DNA from: Nakamurella leprariae
Lineage (GTDB): Bacteria > Actinomycetota > Actinomycetes > Mycobacteriales > Nakamurellaceae
DNA length: 64,000 bases
Direction: 5' to 3'
Assembly: GCF_016918035.1 (NCBI RefSeq)
Contig: NZ_JAERWK010000015.1
Coordinates: 168,775-232,774, forward strand
In this document: positions 38,663 to 46,216 of the stretch, in pieces
Position numbering within the stretch: position 1 is the first letter of the stretch
How the letters are laid out: the number at the start of each line of letters is the position of its first letter
The notes under the pieces: model-generated
What the model was told of the DNA's origin: nothing
Seen by the model: only the letters and a program-made list of their open reading frames with translations
Database searches by the model: none
Translations under genes and position numbers: made by a program

Positions 38663-41600
38663 TCACCCGGCGGAGTCGGGCAGGTCCGGTCCGAGCAGGT
38701 GCAGGACGGCGCCCACCTCGGCGGCCGTCCGGGGATCGTCAGGGCACTCGTCGAACAGCAGGGAACCGTGGACGACGACCAGGGACCGGCGGGCGGCGTC
38801 CAGGGCCGACGACCACCGGCCGGGCGAGCACAGCACGGCCGCTCCGCGGGGCGTCATCGAGAAGCGGGACGCAGCCAGCGACAGCACCACGGTCCCGGCC
38901 TGGCGGTCGGTCAGCCGGTCGGTGGTGACCACCTCGACCCCGGATCGGCCGGCATCGGCCAGCCGCCGCCGCAGCAGCGTCGCCTGCTGGTGGAACGGCG
39001 TGGCCACCAGCACGTCCGGCACCGGCGCCGGTCCGGCCGGGTCCAGCAGCGCCGCCACCTCCGCCACCACCGCCGCGGCCTCCGGCTCCGAGACTGCGCC
39101 GCAGCCGTCGTGGCGGACCGAGCGGGCCACGACCGTCAGGCCCGGCGGCCGGGCGAGCGGCGCAGCGACCACCGCTCGCGGCGGCGGCCCGGGCGGCGCC
39201 AGCAGGGCGTGCACGTCGGTCGGCGGGTGGGGCCGCAGCACCCAGGACATCACCGAGCGGTCCGCCGGGTGTGGTCGCGCGGGCGCCGGACCGGCCAGGG
39301 CGCGGGAGGGATCCCCGAGCAGCAGCAGTCGCCGGGTGGTCCGGGCGGCGGCCACCGCGTCGCCCAGCGGCAACCGGTCCGCGTCGACCACCACCAGCAG
39401 GTCGAAGCACTCGCCGGGTGCCCGGCCGGGATCGGTGAGGCACCGGGAGTCGGCGACCACCAGCCCGGCCGTCAGCCCCGCCACCGGGACCTGCGCCGGA
39501 TTGAGCGTCACGGCCAGCCCGGCCTCGGCCAGCCCGTCGGCCAGCTCCCGCCGCCGGGGCCCGTCCCAGCTCACCCCGACCCGCCAGGACCGTTCGACGG
39601 CGGCGCGCAGCACCGCCACCAGCGACGCGACGGTCGGCAGGTTCGGCAGGGACGGCCTGGTCGGCACGGCCAGGAAGGACCGGTCGGATCCGGTCAGCCG
39701 ATCGAGCACCCGCTCCGGATCCAATCCGGGAGCCACCGATCCGGCTCGCCGCAGCAGCGCGGTCGCCGCCGATGCGGGCAGGTCGGGCAGGGCGTCGGCC
39801 ACCGTGGTGGCCAGCGCGCGCACCGCGGTCATCGCCGGGGAACGGGGCGCCCGCCCCACGGCCAGCCGGTCCGGGAGGTCCTCGTACGGGTCGACCCCGC
39901 TGGGCAGCGTCTCGGCCACGACCAGGACGAGCGCATCGCCGTCGCCGCCGTCCAGGACCCGGCCGAGTGGTGCCGGCGTCCCGCCGGGGACCGGCCGGGG
40001 TGGGTCGTACAGGCAGTGCACGACCGGACCGGGGTGGCGGCCGGTCGTGCCGGTGTCAGGGCCGCCGTCGTTGCTGCCGTCGTTGCTGCCGTCGCTGCTG
40101 GTTCCGGTGGCGTCGGGCGTGTCCGTCCCGGAGCGCCCCGGCAGGCGCCAGCGCAGCAACCGTCGCACCGGCCCGCCGCCCGCCGGGCGGGCCCAGTCGG
40201 CGTCCACACCGACGAGGGCCGCGTCCAGCAGCGTGCCGGCGCCCGGAGCCGGGTCCGGGCCTGCCACCCAGGCGGTGGCGGGAGCGCCGCGCAGCGCCCG
40301 GGGCGACCGCGGCCGGGCCAGGTCGGCGAGCACCAGCGCCGCCTCCTGGTCCGCGCTGCGTCGCAGCGGCGGGCCGGTGCCGGCGAACCGGTCGAGGGCG
40401 GCGACCGCCCGGTCCGGCTCGGGATCGACCGGGCGGGGCTCGGTCCGGTCGCCGGGCAGCTCCCGGGGAGCGGGGTCCGGCTGCGCCCCCCGGCGGGCCA
40501 GCAGCCAGTCGCGCAGCGCGCGGGTGGAGCGGCAGTCGTCGGCGTTGTAGGTCCCCAGCTCGGCCAGCATCCCGTCGGCCGCGGCGGCGTCCCCGGCTGC
40601 CCGCGCCGCCCGCTGCTGGTGGAACCGCAGCACCGAGCCGGCCGCCGTGGTCACCGGCCCGGAACGGGTCGCGGGTCCCAGATGGAGCGGCTCCAGCCGC
40701 TTGAGCGAGTAGGACGACTCGGAGATCCGCAGCGCGCGACGGACCGTCCGGTACAGGTCGACGAACACCCCGTCCCGCAGCAGCGCGGCCAGTCGGTCCT
40801 CGCCCAGCCGGTGCCGACGGGTCAACCGGCGCAGGGTGTCCGTCTCGTAGCTGGCGTAGTGGTAGATGTGCAGTCCGGGCCACCGGCGCCGGCGCTCGTC
40901 GACCAGGTCGAGGAAGGACTGCAGCGCGGCCCGTTCCTCGGCCCGGTCCCGCGACCAGAGCGCGAGATGCGCGGCGCCGCCGTCCCTGTCGTCATCGCTG
41001 TTGTCATCGCTGTCGTCGGACCCGTCGTGGTCCGCCGGGACCGGCAGGTCGTGCCCGAGCAGGCCGAACAGGTAGTCCAGGCCCTGGTCCGGCCACCCGT
41101 CCTCGACGTACATCGGGTCGGACTCGAAGTCGAAGAACAGGTCCCCGCGGTCCGCTCCGGGCAGCGCGTCCAGCGCGGTCGGATCGGCGATCTCGTACCG
41201 CAGCGGTGCGTCCGGACGGGGCGGGATGCCCGCGGTGAGCTGCAACCGGGCCTGCGCGCGCAGCGGGTCCAGGGTGGCCGGAGGGACGTCCGGCACCGGT
41301 CCGTCGGACGCGGCGAGTTCGTCGACGGTCCGGTGTCCGGCGGTCAGCAGCGCCGTCCGCACGGTGGACCGCATCCCGGCCACCAGCTGGACGTCGCGGT
41401 GTTCGGTCTCGGCGCGGCGACAGTCGTTGCACCACAAACAGCGCGGGACGTCAGCATCGGTCCAGGAGACCGGGGCGGACGCCCGCTGGTCGTCGACCAC
41501 GGCGATGAGCCGCTGCTGCTGGTGGCGGACCAGTGCGGTGAACACCGCCCGGTCGTGCACCCGCACCGCCGACGTGGGCTCGACCAGGTGCAGCCGCGGC

Positions 41601-42163
41601 CCGGGCCGGCGGCCACCGGCCCACCACGGCGCGGTGCCGGCGTCGGCGAGCTCGTCGGCCAGCCCGGCGAACAGCGCACCCTGCAGCAGCGCGGTGGTGG
41701 CGTCGGCCCGGCGGGCGGTGCCGCGCACCTGCACGACGGCGAAGGTGGTGGGGTCGGCCGGCTCCGGCAGCAGCAGGTCGGCGCGGGCCGACCAGCGGCC
41801 GGAGCGCAGCTCGGCCCCGCGGACCACGTCCGGGTTGGTGCTGGAACCGCTGCCCGGACTGTCGCTCGAACGGTCGCTCGGTCCACCCGGTTGCCCGGCG
41901 TGGGCTGGTCCGTGCAGGTCCAGCACCCGGAGCGGCCGGCCGGTCGGACCGGCGCCGTCCGCGATCAGCGCGAGCACCCGGTGTTCGGTCTGCTCGTCGA
42001 ACGGGTCGCGGGCCGCGGCCAGCGGATCGACCGGACCGCACGGCGAGGTGGCCGACGCCCGGCCGAGCAGGACGTCGACGCGCCGCCGCACCGAGTACTC
42101 GCACGCCCGCAGGCGGGTGAGGTCGACGGCCTCCAGCAGGAGGGAACCGTCTGCCTCGAGCAT
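38663..42163 (-). CDS. TM0106-family RecB-like nuclease with apparently inactive helicase half
   Basis: A 1166-aa protein. The N-terminal RecB-like region starts VDLTRLRACEYSVRRRVDVLLGR and ends at a cysteine cluster (CLWCNDCRRAE). An RNase H-like nuclease of the YprB type follows (GDLFFDFESDPMYVEDG, IYHYASYETDTLRRL, YNADDCRSTRALRDWL), with acidic residues in place. In relatives the last 500 residues form an AAA helicase. Here the Walker A position reads AGPDPAPGAGTLL without Lys, and the Walker B position reads VVVDADRL, so ATP hydrolysis is doubtful. The ATG follows GGGAAGGA. Probably a nucleic-acid processing factor. Confidence 0.8.
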   Translation of the reverse strand: MLEADGSLLLEAVDLTRLRACEYSVRRRVDVLLGRASATSPCGPVDPLAAARDPFDEQTEHRVLALIADGAGPTGRPLRVLDLHGPAHAGQPGGPSDRSSDSPGSGSSTNPDVVRGAELRSGRWSARADLLLPEPADPTTFAVVQVRGTARRADATTALLQGALFAGLADELADAGTAPWWAGGRRPGPRLHLVEPTSAVRVHDRAVFTALVRHQQQRLIAVVDDQRASAPVSWTDADVPRCLWCNDCRRAETEHRDVQLVAGMRSTVRTALLTAGHRTVDELAASDGPVPDVPPATLDPLRAQARLQLTAGIPPRPDAPLRYEIADPTALDALPGADRGDLFFDFESDPMYVEDGWPDQGLDYLFGLLGHDLPVPADHDGSDDSDDNSDDDRDGGAAHLALWSRDRAEERAALQSFLDLVDERRRRWPGLHIYHYASYETDTLRRLTRRHRLGEDRLAALLRDGVFVDLYRTVRRALRISESSYSLKRLEPLHLGPATRSGPVTTAAGSVLRFHQQRAARAAGDAAAADGMLAELGTYNADDCRSTRALRDWLLARRGAQPDPAPRELPGDRTEPRPVDPEPDRAVAALDRFAGTGPPLRRSADQEAALVLADLARPRSPRALRGAPATAWVAGPDPAPGAGTLLDAALVGVDADWARPAGGGPVRRLLRWRLPGRSGTDTPDATGTSSDGSNDGSNDGGPDTGTTGRHPGPVVHCLYDPPRPVPGGTPAPLGRVLDGGDGDALVLVVAETLPSGVDPYEDLPDRLAVGRAPRSPAMTAVRALATTVADALPDLPASAATALLRRAGSVAPGLDPERVLDRLTGSDRSFLAVPTRPSLPNLPTVASLVAVLRAAVERSWRVGVSWDGPRRRELADGLAEAGLAVTLNPAQVPVAGLTAGLVVADSRCLTDPGRAPGECFDLLVVVDADRLPLGDAVAAARTTRRLLLLGDPSRALAGPAPARPHPADRSVMSWVLRPHPPTDVHALLAPPGPPPRAVVAAPLARPPGLTVVARSVRHDGCGAVSEPEAAAVVAEVAALLDPAGPAPVPDVLVATPFHQQATLLRRRLADAGRSGVEVVTTDRLTDRQAGTVVLSLAASRFSMTPRGAAVLCSPGRWSSALDAARRSLVVVHGSLLFDECPDDPRTAAEVGAVLHLLGPDLPDSAG

Positions 42164-42381
42164 GTGTGTCCTTCCCGGCCGTTCCCGGCGGTGCCCATCA
42201 CCGCCGGCCCGGCGCCCCTCGCGGATCCGGGCCCTCGCCGGTCGTCGTCCGGGCGAGGCGGCGCCACGCTAACAACGGACACCGACACCGGCCCGGGACC
42301 GGCGGACGCCGACACCCAGCCCGGGACGGCGGACGCCGACGGAACGGGTGCCGACCGGCGGGACCGGGGGACAATGATCGG

Positions 42382-42888
42382 GTGCCGGACCTCATCGCGG
42401 TGCTCGTGGTGGCGGTGCCACTGCTGCTGGTGGCAGCGATCGGTGGCAGCGCGATGCTCGGGGTTCGTCGGGACTGGAACTACCGGCGCAACACCACCAT
42501 CCCGGCCGGCTGGGTGCGCACCGACGCAGTGGTGGTGGACGAGATCCGGCACGGGCCGGGCCGCGCCGGCGTCGTGGTGCGCCAGCCGGTGGTCACCTTC
42601 ACGGTCCGCGGCCGCGGCGATCAGGACCCGGCGGGTCCCCGCCCCGCCATGGCGCCCGGGACCGAGATCACCTTCCCGTCCCGGGTCGGCGGGGTCGCCA
42701 CGCCCGGACCCGGCTCGCTGGTGCAGGTCTGGTACGACCCGGAACGCCCGACGCGGGCGCGGCTGGACCCGGTGCACCTGCCGCCGGCGAGCGGCGTCTC
42801 CACCGGGACGCTGGTGCTCGCCGTGGTCGCGGCTGTGGCGGTCGGCGCCGGGGCCGTCATCACCCTGATGAGTTTCTTCGACCTGTGA
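42382..42888 (+). CDS. DUF3592-like two-helix membrane protein
   Basis: A 168-aa protein with an N-terminal helix (LIAVLVVAVPLLLVAAIGGSAM), a soluble beta-rich domain (GWVRTDAVVVDEI, VVTFTVRG, LVQVWYDPERPTRARLDPV) and a C-terminal helix (TLVLAVVAAVAVGAGAVITL). The VWYDP motif is typical of DUF3592 proteins. The GTG at 42382 gives a membrane segment starting at once; no strong ribosome-binding site is present. Function is unknown. It is divergent from the TM0106-type nuclease. Confidence 0.75.
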   Translation: MPDLIAVLVVAVPLLLVAAIGGSAMLGVRRDWNYRRNTTIPAGWVRTDAVVVDEIRHGPGRAGVVVRQPVVTFTVRGRGDQDPAGPRPAMAPGTEITFPSRVGGVATPGPGSLVQVWYDPERPTRARLDPVHLPPASGVSTGTLVLAVVAAVAVGAGAVITLMSFFDL

Positions 42889-43475
42889 AGGCGATGTCCG
42901 CGGCCGTCGCGGGCTCCGGTCCGGCCGTCGGGCCCACACCAATCGCATTCGCGCTCCAAAGATTCCTGTGGATGCGCTGAGTAATTCGGGCCGGCATTTC
43001 CGGGTGTGATTCGTGCCCCGTTCGGAACCGCGCGTGGCCGTCACCGCTGGTCACCGATGCCTGAGCCGTCGGCGCCGGCGTCCTCGACGATGTCCCAGGT
43101 GCATCCACGTGCCGTGATGAGGGCGTGTGCGACCCGTGTCCGGGGCGTGATCGGCGAGCGGTGGCGAACCGGACATTCAGCACAATCACTGTCAAATACC
43201 CGGTCGGGTGGCCCGTTCCATGGGCGGGTGAATTGCAGGTGTGTGATTTGTAGTTCTCACGCTCGGTAGCGGTACATTTCGATTCTCCTCCGTACGGGGG
43301 GAATTCCGTGTCCGACCTGACGCAGCCGGGTGAACTGTTTCGCCTTGCCGCGCTGACGATGTTGTCCTGGGTGAGGAACGCATAGTGACGAGAGGTCGAC
43401 GCGCTGTGATGAGCATGCGCTGTCGAGTGTCGTCGCCGTCGTTCCATCCACCCCTCGAACCGGGAGCGAACAGCT
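42889..43475. other. Long, visibly less GC-rich leader upstream of the Rpf gene
   Basis: A 587-bp stretch with many A/T runs unlike its surroundings (for example around 42945-43015 and 43165-43290). It contains several small inverted repeats and pyrimidine-rich patches but no open frame with coding bias. It probably holds the Rpf promoter and a regulated leader. I looked for the conserved c-di-AMP riboswitch blocks and did not find them. Confidence 0.5.
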
Positions 43476-45167
43476 GTGCGCGTCGCAACACGACACCCCG
43501 CCCCAGCAGGCGGCCGGCGAACGAGCTCCAACCGCCGATCGGGCCGGCCGCGACGGCCGGGCCCGGTGCGGCGGGTCCTCACCCTGGTCACGACGGTGGT
43601 ACTGGCCGTGGGCGCCCTGGTCGTGGGCGGCGGCACGGCGTCGGCGGATCCGACCGCGTCGGAGTGGCAACGGCTGCGGCAGTGCGAGTCCGGCGACAAC
43701 TACACGATCAACACCGGCAACGGCTACTACGGCGCCTACCAGTTCGACCTGTCCACCTGGCGCAGCGTGGGCGGCACCGGGTACCCGCACCAGGCCAGCC
43801 GGGCCACGCAGGACGCGCTGGCGCTCAAGCTCTGGCAGCAGCGCGGCTGGTCGCCCTGGACGTGCGCGAGCATCCTCGGGCTGGGGACGAGCACGGTGGC
43901 GCCGCCGCCGCCCGCGCTCCCGACCCCGCCGCGCGGCTCGGTCGACGCGGTGGCCGTCTCCGAACTGTCGGCGACGGTGTCCGGATGGGCGTACGACCCG
44001 GACGTCGCGGACCGCTCGATCGACGTGCACGTCTACGTCAACGGCCGCGCGCAGGCGGTGCCGACGGACCGGGACCGCAGCGATGTCAACGCCGTCTTCG
44101 GCATCACCGGTCGCCACGGGTACTCGGTCGACGTCACGCTGACGGCCGGCAAGAACACGGTGTGCGTCTACGCGATCGGCACGGTGCGGGACAACAACAC
44201 GCTGCTGTCCTGCCGGGACGTCGTCGCCGTGGTCCCGCCCCGCGGGTCCTGGGACGGGGCGGCGGTCGACGGCCAGCGAGCCTCGCTGAGCGGGTGGGCC
44301 TTCGATCCGTCGGCCTCGGGCGAGTCGATCGAGACGCACGTCTACGTCAACGGCAAGGGGTACGCGTTCCGGGCCGATCAGGCGCGGGCCGACGTCAACG
44401 CGGTCTTCGGGATCCCGGGCCGGCACGGCTTCTCGGTGTCGGTGCCGCTGTCGGGTGGGGCCAACGAGGTCTGCGTGTTCGCCATCGGGCGGTCCGCGGG
44501 CAACAACCTCCTGATCGGCTGCCGGACCCTGCAGGGTGTCGCGCCGGTGGTGCCGCCCCGCGGGTCCTGGGACGGGGCCGCGGTGGACGGGCTGACGGCG
44601 TCGCTGTCCGGATGGACGTTCGATCCGTCGGCTTCCGGTGACTCGATCGAGACCCACGTGTACGTCAACGGCAAGGGCTACGGCTTCCGGGCCGACCAGG
44701 CCCGGAACGATGTGAACGCGGTGTTCGGGATCTCGGGTCGGCACGGCTTCTCGGTCCGGGTGCCGCTGTCGATGGGGCCCAACGAGGTCTGCGTGTTCGG
44801 CATCGGCCGGTCCGCGGGCAACAACACGCTGATCGGTTGCCGGACCGTGCAGGGCGTCGTTCCGCCGCGTGGCGCGATCGACGCCGTGACCCGCAGTGGC
44901 AACAATGCCGTGGTCAGCGGCTGGACGTTCGATCCGATGGCGTCGGGCGACTCGATCGAGACGCACGTGTACGTCAACGGCAGCGGCTACGGGTTCCGCG
45001 CCGATCAGGCCCGGGCCGACGTGAACGCGGTCTTCGGGATCTCCGGGCGACACGGCTTCTCGATCACCGTTCCGCTGTCCGCCGGGAACAACAACGTCTG
45101 CGTGTTCGGCATCGGCAAGGTCCCGAACAACAACACGCTCATCGGCTGCCGCGACGTGCGGCGCTGA
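43476..45167 (+). CDS. Secreted Rpf-like transglycosylase with four C-terminal repeats
   Basis: A 563-aa secreted protein. A long charged leader precedes a signal helix (VLTLVTTVVLAVGALVVGGG) with a likely cleavage after ASA at residue 57. Residues 61-133 form the resuscitation-promoting-factor domain (SEWQRLRQCESGDNY, catalytic Glu71, GAYQFDLSTWRSVGG), which cuts peptidoglycan. Four repeats of about 100 residues follow, each with PPRGSxD, SGWxFDPxxxxxSIETHVYVNG, RxDVNAVFGIxGRHGFS and a conserved Cys pair. This repeat recurs in secreted actinobacterial hydrolases and probably binds the envelope. The GTG at 43476 has GGGAGCG upstream. Confidence 0.9.
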   Translation: MRVATRHPAPAGGRRTSSNRRSGRPRRPGPVRRVLTLVTTVVLAVGALVVGGGTASADPTASEWQRLRQCESGDNYTINTGNGYYGAYQFDLSTWRSVGGTGYPHQASRATQDALALKLWQQRGWSPWTCASILGLGTSTVAPPPPALPTPPRGSVDAVAVSELSATVSGWAYDPDVADRSIDVHVYVNGRAQAVPTDRDRSDVNAVFGITGRHGYSVDVTLTAGKNTVCVYAIGTVRDNNTLLSCRDVVAVVPPRGSWDGAAVDGQRASLSGWAFDPSASGESIETHVYVNGKGYAFRADQARADVNAVFGIPGRHGFSVSVPLSGGANEVCVFAIGRSAGNNLLIGCRTLQGVAPVVPPRGSWDGAAVDGLTASLSGWTFDPSASGDSIETHVYVNGKGYGFRADQARNDVNAVFGISGRHGFSVRVPLSMGPNEVCVFGIGRSAGNNTLIGCRTVQGVVPPRGAIDAVTRSGNNAVVSGWTFDPMASGDSIETHVYVNGSGYGFRADQARADVNAVFGISGRHGFSITVPLSAGNNNVCVFGIGKVPNNNTLIGCRDVRR

Positions 45168-45298
45168 ACGGGCGGGATGTGGGCAGGACAGGGGTGACAG
45201 CACCGACAGCAGGAGCCCGGCGGGTGGGCGCCGGGATCAGCAACTCGATCAGCATGTCGATCAGTACGGCCGGACGATCCAGGGGGCAGGTCATCACC

Positions 45299-45982
45299 AT
45301 GCAGGGCCATCACCGAGGGCGGGGCGTCCGGCCCCGTGGCGCGCACGCCCCGTTCGGCAGGGGCCCGGCGCGGCTGATCCGGACGACGATCACGGCGGTG
45401 CTGCTGGCCGTCGTGAGCCTGACCGGCGTCGCCGGGACGGCCGCGGCCGGTACCTCGGGGCCGGGGAGCGACGCCAAGTTGCCGACCGGGCTGGTCGCGC
45501 CGGGGCCGGGGACGCCCGAGGTGGTCCCGAGCAACCTGGTCACCGACCGGACGTGGGACAAGGAGACGGCGTCGCTGACCGACTTCACCCGCAACATCAA
45601 CGACAGCCGGGCCAAGATCACCGCCCGGACCGACGTCGGGATCCGGGCCGCGGCGGCCGCGGGGGTGATCAACCTGGCCAACTCGACCTGCTGGGACGAG
45701 CACGCCTGGAACCCGACCTCGGACCACCCGCTGGGCAAGGGCTGCGACCTGTTCTTCGCCTACAAGACGTCCGAGGGGCGCGCCGCGGGCTGGCGGGCGG
45801 CCAACTGGTTCGTCGCCAACCAGGCGAAGCTGGGCGTGTACTACCTGATCTGGCAGGGTCGGTTCTGGGGCGCGTACGCCCCCAAGGCCTGGACGGACTA
45901 CCAGTCGTCGGTCTACGGCTGCCCGAACCCGGCCAACGTGACGGGATGCCACTACGACCACATCCACGTCAGCTTCTACTGA
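45299..45982 (+). CDS. Secreted protein with ARB-07466-like C-terminal domain
   Basis: A 227-aa exported protein. The signal region is IRTTITAVLLAVVSLTGVAGTAAA with a cleavage near residue 50. The mature part resembles the ARB_07466-type domain often found on actinobacterial cell-wall hydrolases: TSDHPLGKGCDLFF, AANWFVANQAKLGVYYLIWQG, and the terminal CHYDHIHVSFY with a His-x-His end. The ATG at 45299 follows GGGGGCAGG; an in-frame ATG at 45254 lacks such a site. It follows the Rpf gene by 130 bp on the same strand, suggesting joint action on peptidoglycan. Confidence 0.8.
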   Translation: MQGHHRGRGVRPRGAHAPFGRGPARLIRTTITAVLLAVVSLTGVAGTAAAGTSGPGSDAKLPTGLVAPGPGTPEVVPSNLVTDRTWDKETASLTDFTRNINDSRAKITARTDVGIRAAAAAGVINLANSTCWDEHAWNPTSDHPLGKGCDLFFAYKTSEGRAAGWRAANWFVANQAKLGVYYLIWQGRFWGAYAPKAWTDYQSSVYGCPNPANVTGCHYDHIHVSFY

Positions 45983-46046
45983 TCGACGTCCCCTGATCGA
46001 CGGTCGCTGATCACCGATCCGGCGATCAGGTCGCGAACACTCAGGA

Positions 46047-46085
46047 CGCGGCGGTGGGGCCCACGGGGGTGGGCCCACCGCCGCG
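46047..46085. terminator. Bidirectional terminator hairpin
   Basis: A 17-bp stem with one bulged G (CGCGGCGGTGGGGCCCAC paired with GTGGGCCCACCGCCGCG) between the secreted protein gene and the lon tandem repeat. Confidence 0.75.
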
Positions 46086-46096
46086 TCGGTGTCTGC

Positions 46097-46216
46097 GGAT
46101 CAGGCGGCGGTGGATCAGGCGGCGGTGGATCAGGCGGCGGTGGATCAGGCGGCGGTGGATCAGGCGGCGGTGGATCAGGCGGCGGTGGATCAGGCGGCGG
46201 TGGATCAGGCGGCGGT
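46097..46216. repeat. 15-bp tandem array, 8 perfect units, at the 3' end of lon
   Basis: Eight units of GGATCAGGCGGCGGT. The lon stop codon (46205-46207) lies in the unit nearest the gene, so the array is a serial duplication of the last codons of lon. On the minus strand each unit carries an in-frame TGA. Confidence 0.97.

Noticed and set aside
41861..41882. TCGCTCGAACGGTCGCTCGG as an element fragment inside the nuclease gene
   Set aside because: Only a short CGCTCG-rich similarity, without the GGAGTCG or GGCTCCGACC ends.
38309..42868. Very long plus-strand open frame (1519 codons) opposite the TM0106-type nuclease
   Set aside because: It is the complement of a gene with clear nuclease motifs. 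Its translation is low-complexity Arg/Gly/Gln/Pro typical of antisense frames in high-GC DNA.
42889..43475. c-di-AMP (ydaO) riboswitch before the Rpf gene
   Set aside because: Expected from other actinobacteria, but conserved blocks such as the GCTAACCTCG-like segment are not visible. Kept only as an item to test.
46097..46216. CRISPR-like array
   Set aside because: Eight 15-bp units abut directly without spacers; this is a plain tandem repeat.
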